This document shows, piece after piece, positions 1-7,623 of a stretch of 64,000 nucleotides of DNA. Position numbers and translations under genes: made by a program. This stretch comes from Leptospira perdikensis (GTDB lineage Bacteria > Spirochaetota > Leptospiria > Leptospirales > Leptospiraceae), in NCBI RefSeq assembly GCF_004769575.1, contig NZ_RQGA01000003.1, positions 868,001 through 932,000 of the forward strand, written 5' to 3'. How positions within the stretch are numbered: the stretch's first letter is position 1; each line of letters opens with the position of its first letter. A model generated the notes under the pieces. It saw only the letters and a program-made list of their open reading frames with translations. It was not told the origin of the DNA and did not search any database.

Positions 1-179
1 CTGCATCAAAAATATATCCCACAAGAGTGGAGTTAGCGTTTCAGGGAAAAAAAGGAGCCATCGTTTTGGATCAAATTCGAACCGTTGATAGATCCCGGTT
101 GGTGAAAAAACTTGGGGCCTGTGATCACAAAACGATACAAAAAATCAAAAAAGTCATAAAAGAAATGTTAGTCGATTGA
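1..179 (+). CDS. MazF/PemK-type endoribonuclease toxin, C-terminal fragment (5' end outside window)
   Basis: An open frame runs in from the left edge (first complete codon at base 3) and stops at TGA 177-179, giving 59 residues. The fragment holds the segment RVELAFQGKKGAIVLDQIRT followed by VDRSRLVKKLG, the typical C-terminal half of MazF/PemK/ChpK toxins, where the DQIR(T/S)VD stretch is conserved. Family members are ribosome-independent mRNA interferases paired with an antitoxin encoded just upstream; that antitoxin and the toxin N-terminus with its catalytic residues lie outside the window, so integrity cannot be judged. Leptospira is known to carry MazF-like ChpK toxins. The family call is confident; activity is unknown. 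Confidence 0.85.
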   Translation, partial: ASKIYPTRVELAFQGKKGAIVLDQIRTVDRSRLVKKLGACDHKTIQKIKKVIKEMLVD

Positions 180-214
180 ACTTAAATTTCTTTTATGACT
201 TATCATTTAATTCC

Positions 215-1684
215 TTAAGCCACACCTTCTACTTTTTGGAACACACGATCAAATCGTTTGAGTGCGTCATCAATCACGGCATCTGTATCTGATGCGCTCG
301 TATAAAGCCTACTTCCGGCGAGTGTCACTAGACCTTCTGACATATAAGCCGCTCCCATTTCTTCCATGGCATGTTTTCGTTTATGAGCTTCTGCGATGGT
401 TTTTTTGATCGTCCAGAATTTTTTGATATTGATATCGAGTAACATTGTACCAACGGTTTCTAAATGGCAGATGGATCCTTGGTTGAAAGCAACAAAAGGA
501 AGATCGTATTTTTTGATTAGTTTTTGTAATCCTTTGGTAAGCCTGTCACCCGCTCTTCCTGATTTTTCAAGAGCCCCTGTTTTTTCCATTTCGCAAAGTG
601 TAAAATAACCAGCTGCTGAACTCAGTGGGTTTGCTGCCATCGTTCCACCGATTAACGCCTTTTTGGTGCCTGTTTGAAGTCCTGCAGATACATACTTCAT
701 GTATTCTTTTTTACCACCGAGTCCACCAGCAGACGGATATCCACCTGCAACTACTTTACCAAAGATGGTAAGATCAGGATCCACACCAAAATAACCTTGG
801 GCTCCACTGAGTCCAATCCGGAATGCAGTCACCACTTCATCAAAAATAAGAAGGGCACCATATTTGTTACAAAGTTCACGTACTCCCTTGTTGAAATCAA
901 AGTCGAGAGGTCTTGTTCCACTTTCAGGGCCCACTGGTTCAATGAGAACTGCAGCGGTACCACCAAAAAAACGATTTCGTTTGAGTACGGATTCTAACGC
1001 GTTCAAATCGTTCGGATAAAATTCTTGAGTGTATTTGAAAATGGATTTCGGAACTCCATTGGCTTCGAAATGTCTTGTTCCTGGGATACGCAGTCCATAC
1101 GCAAGTTGATCACTCCAACCATGATAGGCTCCACCCATCTTCACGATGTTTTTTTTCTTAGTGGCTAGTCTTGCCACACGAATGGATGCCATACATGCTT
1201 CTGTTCCGGAGCCGAGCATTCGAAACATTTCGACAGAAGGGACTAACTCTACAATTTTTTCGGCTAACTTATATTCGTATTCATGAAAGAGGCCCGTGAC
1301 TGGACCTGTTGTATTGAGAAGTTCAATGACTTTTTTGCGGACAATGTTGGGATTACTTCCGAGAACTGTGGGTCCACCTGCTTGTAAAAAATCGATGTAC
1401 TTGTTTCCGTCTAAATCATAGAGATAAGCACCTGATGCTTCTGTGAACACAAGAGGGAAAGGATGGTTGAAGGAAAGATTGTGTTGAACGCCGCCCGGAA
1501 TGTACTCCGAAGCCTTTGTAATCATGGCTTTGGATTTACTACATTTTTTATCGAAGTAGTTATGGATGATTCCCTCCATTTCGTTTTTACGGATGGAGCG
1601 GATCGGAAGGGAAATTAATTTCCTTAGGTCTTTGTAGATTTGGTCTACGTTTGGGTATTCATTCATGGAAAAGCCTTTGGCCAT
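215..1684 (-). CDS. Class-III aminotransferase, glutamate-1-semialdehyde 2,1-aminomutase-like
   Basis: PLP-dependent fold-type I enzyme of about 489 residues. Visible family motifs are YLYDLDGNKYIDF in the N-terminal third, GSGTEACMASIRVAR (phosphate binding), LIFDEVVTAFR (the Asp that contacts the PLP ring nitrogen) and FGKVVAGGYP, whose Lys should form the Schiff base. Overall layout is that of HemL-like aminomutases, but there is an extra N-terminal segment of about 60 residues and the setting is not a haem operon, so the substrate is open. ATG 1684 is chosen because GGAAGAGGAAAG lies just upstream; an in-frame ATG at 1735 would fall inside the intergenic dyad. It is divergent from a TetR gene across that dyad, which suggests repression by it. 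Confidence 0.85.
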   Translation of the reverse strand: MAKGFSMNEYPNVDQIYKDLRKLISLPIRSIRKNEMEGIIHNYFDKKCSKSKAMITKASEYIPGGVQHNLSFNHPFPLVFTEASGAYLYDLDGNKYIDFLQAGGPTVLGSNPNIVRKKVIELLNTTGPVTGLFHEYEYKLAEKIVELVPSVEMFRMLGSGTEACMASIRVARLATKKKNIVKMGGAYHGWSDQLAYGLRIPGTRHFEANGVPKSIFKYTQEFYPNDLNALESVLKRNRFFGGTAAVLIEPVGPESGTRPLDFDFNKGVRELCNKYGALLIFDEVVTAFRIGLSGAQGYFGVDPDLTIFGKVVAGGYPSAGGLGGKKEYMKYVSAGLQTGTKKALIGGTMAANPLSSAAGYFTLCEMEKTGALEKSGRAGDRLTKGLQKLIKKYDLPFVAFNQGSICHLETVGTMLLDINIKKFWTIKKTIAEAHKRKHAMEEMGAAYMSEGLVTLAGSRLYTSASDTDAVIDDALKRFDRVFQKVEGVA

Positions 1685-1710
1685 ATAATCTTTCCTCTTC
1701 CGGATCTTTT

Positions 1711-1748
1711 TTCTTGACAATGAGTGAGTTATCACTCATTGTCAAGAA
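1711..1748. promoter_or_regulatory. Perfect 17-bp inverted repeat (TetR operator) overlapping divergent promoters
   Basis: Arms 1711-1727 and 1732-1748 are exact reverse complements separated by GTTA; the core is TGAGTGA-N4-TCACTCA. Each arm also contains TTGACA reading inward (1714-1719 on +, 1740-1745 on -). Seventeen bases further in each direction the hexamer is CATTGT, which keeps the A2 and T6 positions of a -10 box. The dyad therefore looks like a symmetrical operator sitting on two face-to-face sigma70 promoters, one for the aminotransferase (-) and one for the TetR gene (+). Operator function is inferred from symmetry and position. Confidence 0.75.
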
Positions 1749-1848
1749 GGAATTCATAAAATAGTTCGAGAATGCTGGATTCTTTGGAAATAGGCTTAAA
1801 TTTCCTGGAGAAATCCAGCCTTTTTCGTTTATTGGACAGGGAAAGAGT

Positions 1849-2499
1849 ATGGTAACGAAGCATTTTAACGATAGTTTTGAGCGGATTTCCGAAGAAAAGA
1901 GGAACCGAATTTTAACCATAGCCATTTCTGAATTTGCCAATCGTGGATTCACGAGTGCCAATACCAATACGATTGCACAAAAAGCGGGAATCAGTGTTGG
2001 TTCTCTTTATAAATACTTTGAAACCAAAGAAGATTTTTTCCTCACCGTAGTGGATCACGGAATCACTCAATTGGAAAAAACATTAGAATCCGTTCTTTCC
2101 TTGGATTTGGATTTGTTTGGCAAAATTGAAAAGATCATCCGTATCATCCAAACACATTCGCGGATCAACCAAGACATCATCCGTCTCTATAACGAAATGA
2201 CAACAGAAAGTAATTATGAACTCATCACTCGTTTGTCTGGTGAGTTGGAATCATTATCTGCAAAATGTTATATTGAAATGATTAACTTAGCCAAAAAGGA
2301 AGGGAACATTTCATCTGATGTAGATAGTAACTTGTCTGCATTTTTACTAGATAGTATCTTTATGACGTTGCAGTTCTCCTATTCCACCGTATATTATAAA
2401 GAACGAATGAAAATCTATTTAGGGGAAGATGTGTTTGATAAGGATGAAGACGTCGTGGCTGGGGTCATGAAAGTGATCCGTCGCGCTCTTGGTGGGTAG
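1849..2499 (+). CDS. TetR/AcrR-family transcriptional repressor
   Basis: Protein of 216 residues. Residues about 12-60 form the TetR helix-turn-helix: RILTIAISEFANRGF, then NTIAQKAGISVGSLYKYFET with the usual SLYKYF recognition helix and the KEDFF start of helix 4. The remaining 150 residues are an all-helical ligand and dimerisation domain with no recognisable ligand signature. ATG 1849 follows a good ribosome site (AGGGAAAGAG). The 38-bp dyad 100 bp upstream is the obvious autoregulatory operator and also covers the divergent aminotransferase promoter. A related dyad at 7515 suggests a second target. Confidence 0.9.
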   Translation: MVTKHFNDSFERISEEKRNRILTIAISEFANRGFTSANTNTIAQKAGISVGSLYKYFETKEDFFLTVVDHGITQLEKTLESVLSLDLDLFGKIEKIIRIIQTHSRINQDIIRLYNEMTTESNYELITRLSGELESLSAKCYIEMINLAKKEGNISSDVDSNLSAFLLDSIFMTLQFSYSTVYYKERMKIYLGEDVFDKDEDVVAGVMKVIRRALGG

Positions 2500-2559
2500 G
2501 ATTCAATTTTTGAATATGGTGATGGTTCCGAATTTTATTGAATCAATCACGTGAATTAT

Positions 2560-3216
2560 ATGATAAAAGCGATTCTATTTGATTACGATGATACTTTAGT
2601 CCAGACACGAAGAACTCGTCACCAGACAATTTATAAATTATCTGACGAGCTCTTTAAAACGAGAATCACTGAAAAAGAAATTGATGAAGCTTGGGGACTT
2701 CCCGCTGAAGAATTTTTATTAAAACTATTTGGACGATTTTCTTCGGATCTCCATTATCTTTGGGAAGTTTATTTAGAATTCTCGAAAAAAGATTTAAACA
2801 TCCCTCATCCTCAGGCCTTTGATTTTATCAATAAATACCAAAACTCGTTCAAATTTGGAATCGTCACTTCCTCCAGTGGAAAAGTTGTCCTCCGTGAATT
2901 GGATGAACTCCAAATCAACAAAAGTTTATTTTTCCAAATTCAAACCTCTGACCAAACAAACGTTCACAAACCGAATCCAAAAGTTTTTGAGCCAATTTTT
3001 GGATTATTAAAAAATGAAAAAATCACTAAGGACGAAATAATTTATATTGGTGATTCGCCGGTTGATTACGAGTCAGCGAACAAATTTGGGTTTCATTTCC
3101 TTGGGATCGCACATGACAATAGACATGTTGATTATTTTCAAAGCGGTGAGATTCCATTCGTGAAGAGTTTTTTAGAATTAGAAAGTTATTTGATGAACAA
3201 AGAAGGATTTATATAA
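2560..3216 (+). CDS. HAD-superfamily hydrolase (phosphatase-like)
   Basis: Protein of about 218 residues. Motif I is FDYDDTLV at the N-terminus (nucleophile Asp and acid/base Asp), motif II is GIVTSSSG (Ser/Thr), the motif III Lys is in VHKPNPKVF and motif IV is IYIGDSPVDYESA. A helical cap lies between motifs I and II, as in subfamily I phosphoglycolate-phosphatase-like and beta-phosphoglucomutase-like enzymes; the substrate cannot be read from sequence. ATG 2560 starts directly at the MIKAILFDYDDT motif; a GTG three codons upstream (2551) is possible, and neither has a clear ribosome site. It follows the TetR gene by 60 bp and may be co-transcribed. Confidence 0.82.
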   Translation: MIKAILFDYDDTLVQTRRTRHQTIYKLSDELFKTRITEKEIDEAWGLPAEEFLLKLFGRFSSDLHYLWEVYLEFSKKDLNIPHPQAFDFINKYQNSFKFGIVTSSSGKVVLRELDELQINKSLFFQIQTSDQTNVHKPNPKVFEPIFGLLKNEKITKDEIIYIGDSPVDYESANKFGFHFLGIAHDNRHVDYFQSGEIPFVKSFLELESYLMNKEGFI

Positions 3217-3286
3217 CGAATGAGGTTTCTTAGGTCTGATTTGTTGATACAATCATCATAGAAATCACAGGAAAAAAGAAATTCGA

Positions 3287-3784
3287 ATGAAAAAAGACTT
3301 TAATGATTATGTAAATTCATACAAAGAACAACTCCAATTAGGAGACATCCAAGAGGCATACGCAGGGCTTGTTAAATACGTAACAAAACTTGGCACAAAT
3401 TTATCCAAAAATCTTTCTAAAACTTATTCCTTTGGAAGTCTTTTTCAGGGTTATATGGACTATACATATTTCTATTACGCGAACAAGTTCTTGAAAGATA
3501 GAAAATTAAAAATGGGTTTTGTTTTAAACCATCCGAAAATGCAATTTGAAGTTTGGCTTTTGGGTCAAACCATCCCCATTCAAGAAAGATATTGGGAGTA
3601 TTTTAAAAATACAAAGTGGAACAAAAATAGAACTACCAAACCACAATATTCTATTCTTGAGACTATTCTCATTGAAAAACCCAATTTTAATGATTTGGAA
3701 AAACTTTCCGCACAAATTGAAAAGAGTATCGTTCAGGTGACTGCGGAAATTATCCAAGACATTAAAGTCAGTAAGCTGAAATAA
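3287..3784 (+). CDS. Conserved hypothetical protein, DUF7000-like
   Basis: Soluble 165-residue protein with no signal peptide. From memory it resembles the DUF7000 family: an N-terminal helical LGDIQEAYAGLVKYV region, then SLFQGYMDYTYFYY, LKMGFVLNHPKMQFEVWLLG and a short C-terminal helix. Members are small, unlinked proteins of unknown function. The DNA here is more AT-rich by eye than the flanking metabolic genes, as are the next two genes, which could mean recent acquisition. No catalytic signature is visible. The gene is followed by 193 bp with one hairpin and no further ORF. Confidence 0.7.
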   Translation: MKKDFNDYVNSYKEQLQLGDIQEAYAGLVKYVTKLGTNLSKNLSKTYSFGSLFQGYMDYTYFYYANKFLKDRKLKMGFVLNHPKMQFEVWLLGQTIPIQERYWEYFKNTKWNKNRTTKPQYSILETILIEKPNFNDLEKLSAQIEKSIVQVTAEIIQDIKVSKLK

Positions 3785-3889
3785 AAAGTTAGCAGATCAA
3801 TAACACCTACGATTAAGAAATCAGGTTTTTAGATCCCTCGTTTCAGACGTACGCCAAATATTTGTTCACTATCAGTTAGGTCCTTATAT

Positions 3890-3923
3890 CACCTTGTTTT
3901 TTTGCGGTGTGTCAAACAAGGTG
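3890..3923. repeat. Inverted repeat between convergent genes
   Basis: CACCTTGTTT (3890-3899) and AAACAAGGTG (3914-3923) are exact complements around a 14-base loop. It lies between the ends of two convergent genes, so a bidirectional terminator is the simplest reading, although no T-run follows in either direction. The rest of 3785-3977 shows no gene or other signal. Confidence 0.45.
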
Positions 3924-3977
3924 AGTGTCTGGCCATCAACAATCGTTTGTTAAATTGCCAGTCTATGAGTCCTTTAG

Positions 3978-5303
3978 TTATTTATTTAAATTTGAATTGT
4001 TAGATTCAAATCGTTTGATCCATTCAAAGAAGTCCGCCTGCCACAAAGTTGATGCACCAAGTTGGCAATGTTCTGCTCCGCCAAATTCTTCATCGTAAAT
4101 AATCGTCTTAACACTTCTTGCATTTTTTAAGTTTTTTTGAAAGGTTTCAACTTGATTGAGAGGAATGAAATGGTCTTTTGCTCCAGCAAGTATTAAAACA
4201 TCTTGCTTGATTTTATCGGCAACTCCCTCTAATGTAAATTTTCTAAAAGCATTTAAAGTTTCATTACTATCTTGCGTATTGAATGTCCAACGAGCATTTT
4301 TCATTCCCCATGAAAAAGTGGAAGAGAATCTTGCCTTCACGGAAGCTAAAAATTCAACTGTTTTATAAAATTCATGTTTTTGAAGCCAGATTGCAATTCC
4401 TGGAGTCGCATTTTCTGCAACAGCACCAAAATCATAACCGACATCATACGCTACCAATCCATCGAATCTTTCATCAAATGCTGCGGCACGTGGGCCTAGG
4501 TAACCGCCGAAACTCATTCCAACTAATACGATCTTATCATGTTTTTTATGATTTTTAAGGAAAGTATCCATCACTGCTTTGGTTGGTTTTTCCCATTCAT
4601 GTGTAAATGGTAGATTTTGTTTTCGGATTACTTCACCTTGGCCAGGACCTTCATAAGTTAATACACTATAACCTCTTTCGTAAGCATTATGTGCTATAAA
4701 GAAATACAATTCTTCTAATACAGAGTCAAATCCTCCTACGAATACGATTAGTGGTTTATTTTCGCTACCTGCAGGTCCAGGGAAATAATTGGCATTTAAA
4801 GAATGGTTACCATAAGGTACTTTTATGTGTTCGTATTTAACGCCTAACGTATTTAAACCTTTATAAAATGCATCTGTACTCTTTTTGTAAACGGATTCCC
4901 TTTGGGGGTCGGCTGGATCCATAAAAAACTCTGCAGTCCTTAGATAATTATGAGCCCTTAATAGTGCATTTCCTCTACTCTTTGGATCTGTATATTGTTC
5001 TGCTTTTTGTAAAACGGCATTACCTGTGCGTTTCCAAGCAAGATACCAACTATCCGTATCACCTTCCTTGATATGTTTAATCGTTTCTAAAATTTCACCT
5101 GATTCAGCACCATCAGCTCTAACATCATTGATCGCTCTAAGAGTTTGAAAATGGAAGGCTTGATTATCAAAAAATCTTCCTTTTTGAACACTGGAACAGT
5201 CACATAAAATTGCCATACAAATATAGATTGGAAATAAATTTACTGATAACCTAATTATGTTGGATGTTATTAATTTTATAAAATTGAGTTTTTCTATCAG
5301 CAT
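3978..5303 (-). CDS. Alpha/beta hydrolase, FrsA/dipeptidyl-peptidase-like, membrane-anchored or lipoprotein
   Basis: Protein of 441 residues. The N-terminus has a hydrophobic segment (about residues 20-34) ending in CDCSS, a possible spirochaetal lipobox. Residues about 60-150 are a helical cap domain, followed by an alpha/beta hydrolase core: oxyanion region VFVGGFDSVLEE, nucleophile elbow VGMSFGG (Ser264), an acidic residue in AGAKDHFIPL and the catalytic His in GGAEHCQLG. The architecture matches FrsA-like esterases that cleave small carbon-carbon or ester bonds; the substrate is unknown. GGAG lies 9 bases before ATG 5303. It is divergent from a second TetR gene with an AT-rich dyad between them, suggesting control by that repressor. 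Confidence 0.8.
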   Translation of the reverse strand: MLIEKLNFIKLITSNIIRLSVNLFPIYICMAILCDCSSVQKGRFFDNQAFHFQTLRAINDVRADGAESGEILETIKHIKEGDTDSWYLAWKRTGNAVLQKAEQYTDPKSRGNALLRAHNYLRTAEFFMDPADPQRESVYKKSTDAFYKGLNTLGVKYEHIKVPYGNHSLNANYFPGPAGSENKPLIVFVGGFDSVLEELYFFIAHNAYERGYSVLTYEGPGQGEVIRKQNLPFTHEWEKPTKAVMDTFLKNHKKHDKIVLVGMSFGGYLGPRAAAFDERFDGLVAYDVGYDFGAVAENATPGIAIWLQKHEFYKTVEFLASVKARFSSTFSWGMKNARWTFNTQDSNETLNAFRKFTLEGVADKIKQDVLILAGAKDHFIPLNQVETFQKNLKNARSVKTIIYDEEFGGAEHCQLGASTLWQADFFEWIKRFESNNSNLNK

Positions 5304-5362
5304 GTTTCATTTCTCCAAAAATGCGAACTTTGTTCATGTTTTTGGTTCGGTTTAATTAATGT

Positions 5363-5387
5363 AAACAAAAAAATAATTATTTTGTTT
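5363..5387. promoter_or_regulatory. AT-rich near-palindrome, candidate TetR operator
   Basis: AAACAAAA (5363-5370) and TTTTGTTT (5380-5387) are exact complements and the 9-base centre is itself nearly symmetrical. The element lies between the divergent esterase gene (start 5303) and the TetR gene (start 5440), where an autoregulatory operator is expected. Low sequence complexity makes the case weaker than for the 1711 dyad. Confidence 0.45.
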
Positions 5388-5439
5388 TAATCAGAAGATT
5401 TAAGTAACCTGTAAAAATTAGGTGAGAGAGGCCGAAATT

Positions 5440-6075
5440 ATGCCAAAGGCAGTCAAATCATCCTCTAAAATTCGGAACCCTGTTCAAAACCGTTCCATTG
5501 AGCGCAAAGAAAGATTGATCGAAGCTGCGTATCAATTGGTAAAACTAAAAGGATATTCGGAAACAGGCATTAGAGACATCGTTGATGCTGCAAATGTATC
5601 TATTGGAACATTTTATGCGTATTACAAAGATAAATATGATATAGCATTTGAAATTCTAAAAAAATACGGAGAGGAGACTTACGGTCAATTAGCCGAAGGA
5701 GTTATTTCATTCCTTCCGAATGATGCAAAACTATCTGAAATTGTTTATCGAATGCTCCTCCAATTGAAAAAATCTGCTACGAAAAATCAAAAATTACACA
5801 AAGAGTTTTTCCTTTTATCATTAACAGATAAAAAGTTTGGCGAAGTTGTTCGAGAAAATGAGCATATCCGCATTCAGATTGAATTTCAAAAATTGATAAC
5901 TTACTTTAAAGAAGGAAAAAAAATTAAAAATGATCCAATTTCTTTAATACTTGTGCAACGGGTTATTGATGATATTACCACCTATGCAACATTTTCTAAC
6001 TTAGGTGATAAAGAAGAAAAACTGATCGCAGAAACGTCAATCATGGTAGCAAACTATTTATATAAGGAAAAGTAA
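5440..6075 (+). CDS. TetR/AcrR-family transcriptional regulator
   Basis: Protein of about 211 residues. A basic, disordered leader (MPKAVKSSSKIRN) precedes the HTH at residues about 20-65: RLIEAAYQLVKLKGYSETG, then IRDIVDAANVSIGTFYAYYKDK. The C-terminal helical domain binds an unknown ligand. ATG 5440 is preferred over GTG 5422 because GAGAGG lies just before it. It shares an intergenic region and a candidate operator with the FrsA-like esterase, suggesting that the esterase substrate or a relative is the inducer. It is not closely similar to the TetR protein at 1849. Confidence 0.88.
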   Translation: MPKAVKSSSKIRNPVQNRSIERKERLIEAAYQLVKLKGYSETGIRDIVDAANVSIGTFYAYYKDKYDIAFEILKKYGEETYGQLAEGVISFLPNDAKLSEIVYRMLLQLKKSATKNQKLHKEFFLLSLTDKKFGEVVRENEHIRIQIEFQKLITYFKEGKKIKNDPISLILVQRVIDDITTYATFSNLGDKEEKLIAETSIMVANYLYKEK

Positions 6076-6119
6076 TGATTTTTGGAACGAAAACGTTGTA
6101 TAGGTGTTTTGCTATTTAT

Positions 6120-6167
6120 AACTTACCATGTTTGCCGTTAAAATTTGCCAACAAACATAGGTAAGTT
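6120..6167. terminator. Long hairpin between convergent genes
   Basis: Arms 6120-6134 and 6152-6167 pair over 15 bp with a single bulged base (AACTTACCATGTTTG against CAAACATAGGTAAGTT), around a 17-base loop. It lies between a + strand TetR gene ending at 6075 and a - strand transporter ending at 6183, so it may end transcription from both sides. No T-run follows the stem, so a small mobile palindromic element is an alternative. Confidence 0.5.
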
Positions 6168-6182
6168 ACGAATACCCTTTGA

Positions 6183-7388
6183 TTAAGATTTCATAAATGG
6201 AGATTCTTTTAACCAGAATACCATCACAAAATTCACTAGGGAAAGAATGAGAAGGATGTATAAGAAGGAGATCATCCCAAAAAAATTAAGACCTAGGATA
6301 AATAAAATTCCTGAGACCTGTCCGACAAGGAGGAGTAAACCTTGAGAGGTAGATTCTGGAGCTGGGGAAGTAATCTCCGCACAGTATTGAAATCCAATCG
6401 GTGCCCCAATTCCCAGTAGAAAAAATCCAATCACAATAGAACCGATGAGTAGGAAAATAAAACCTTGGAACAATACAAATAAACTAAGGCCGACTAAAAA
6501 TCCAGCCATCGCAATGATGAGGAATAGTTTTCGTTTTTGTAATTTGTCAGAGATAGGAGGGATGATGATTCCACCGATGATCCCTGCAATCAACATCACT
6601 CCACCAACAAGACCTGATTCGTCGATATTCAGTCCTTTGATTTCACAGATTTGATCGATACAAGTACTCACGGCATTAAAAACACCTAGTCCAATCAAAA
6701 ACAAAAATAGGATTTTTCTCATATCCTTTCCTTTCCATAAAAAACGAAGTCCTTCTAAAAAAGGGAGTTCTTTGTCTTCGCCGTGAGTACTTGGAGAAGT
6801 AGGTGGTCTTTCTTTGATGAGTAAAAGAAAGAGAATGGCAGAGATCACAGACCCAACTCCGTACATCATCATGACTTGTGGGATGGTGTTTCCTGACTGG
6901 AGTAAAATTGGTGTGAGGATCATCACAAGAATGATTCCTAAAAATTGTGCCAGGGTGCCAAGAGCTACGGCAGTTGCCCTTTCTTGGATGGGAAACCATA
7001 AAACACTAATTTTTGTGACAGCATTGAGTAAAAAAGGTTGGGCTATAGCCAAACCAATTTGGCAGACAAGGACAATTGTATAATCTGCAGCATAGATACC
7101 TTTAAGCGATCCACAAACGCCTGTTAATATGGCTCCAAATCCCACACCTTTTTTGATTCCATAAGTATCAATTACATAAGAGGCAGGAATGGCGATGAAA
7201 ACAAAAACGCCAAGAAACACAAGGGAGAGTAAATCAATTTGGATGGGGTTTACATGATAAAACTCTTTGGCATCCCGGGCTATTGGTGCATAAGTCAACC
7301 ATTGCAAACATATCGTTGCAGTGATGACAATATAGGCGAACAACACGACCCAGCGGTAAGCATACAGTTTTGGTGGGTTTTGGCTCAT
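6183..7388 (-). CDS. MFS transporter, FLVCR/SLC49-like
   Basis: Integral membrane protein of 401 residues with about 12 hydrophobic segments. The first helix region RWVVLFAYIVITATICLQWL followed by TYAPI resembles eukaryotic and bacterial FLVCR-type carriers (haem or choline transporters), and IDTYGIKKGVGFGA matches the MFS loop 2-3 signature region. The central cytoplasmic loop near residue 195 is short and charged. AAGGGGA precedes ATG 7388. It is divergent from the FGGY kinase operon with a perfect palindrome (7515-7530) between them. The substrate cannot be assigned; a polyol or organic acid used by the neighbouring operon is one option. Confidence 0.8.
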   Translation of the reverse strand: MSQNPPKLYAYRWVVLFAYIVITATICLQWLTYAPIARDAKEFYHVNPIQIDLLSLVFLGVFVFIAIPASYVIDTYGIKKGVGFGAILTGVCGSLKGIYAADYTIVLVCQIGLAIAQPFLLNAVTKISVLWFPIQERATAVALGTLAQFLGIILVMILTPILLQSGNTIPQVMMMYGVGSVISAILFLLLIKERPPTSPSTHGEDKELPFLEGLRFLWKGKDMRKILFLFLIGLGVFNAVSTCIDQICEIKGLNIDESGLVGGVMLIAGIIGGIIIPPISDKLQKRKLFLIIAMAGFLVGLSLFVLFQGFIFLLIGSIVIGFFLLGIGAPIGFQYCAEITSPAPESTSQGLLLLVGQVSGILFILGLNFFGMISFLYILLILSLVNFVMVFWLKESPFMKS

Positions 7389-7514
7389 TTTCGTCCCCTT
7401 GATTTAGATCTTTGGATTGGCGGCCTTTCGAATCACTGGTTCGGAATAAATTCCCCGTAGGGACGATGCCGAAGGAAAATGATTTGCCATCCGAGCTGAT
7501 GATTCTAAATCTTT

Positions 7515-7530
7515 GTGAGTGATCACTCAC
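7515..7530. promoter_or_regulatory. Perfect 16-bp palindrome GTGAGTGATCACTCAC, candidate operator
   Basis: This perfect dyad lies between the divergent MFS transporter (start 7388) and FGGY kinase (start 7624). Its half-site TGAGTGA is the same as in the 1711-1748 dyad beside the TetR gene, but here the half-sites abut, whereas there they are 4 bp apart. It is probably a repressor site for one or both transcripts. Whether the same TetR protein binds both is open because the spacing differs. Confidence 0.6.
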
Positions 7531-7623
7531 TTTTTTCGCGGTTAGGAAGAAAAACGAAAACCCTGGCTCGCGGCGGATCCGTTGAGTGGGGCAAACCAGC
7601 GCGAGTGGATCAACGGAGTTTTC

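Noticed and set aside
3785..3977. Integron attC site near the DUF7000-like gene
   Set aside because: GTTAGGT (a possible R' core) is present, but no matching RYYYAAC partner with the required fold was found and no integrase is in the window.
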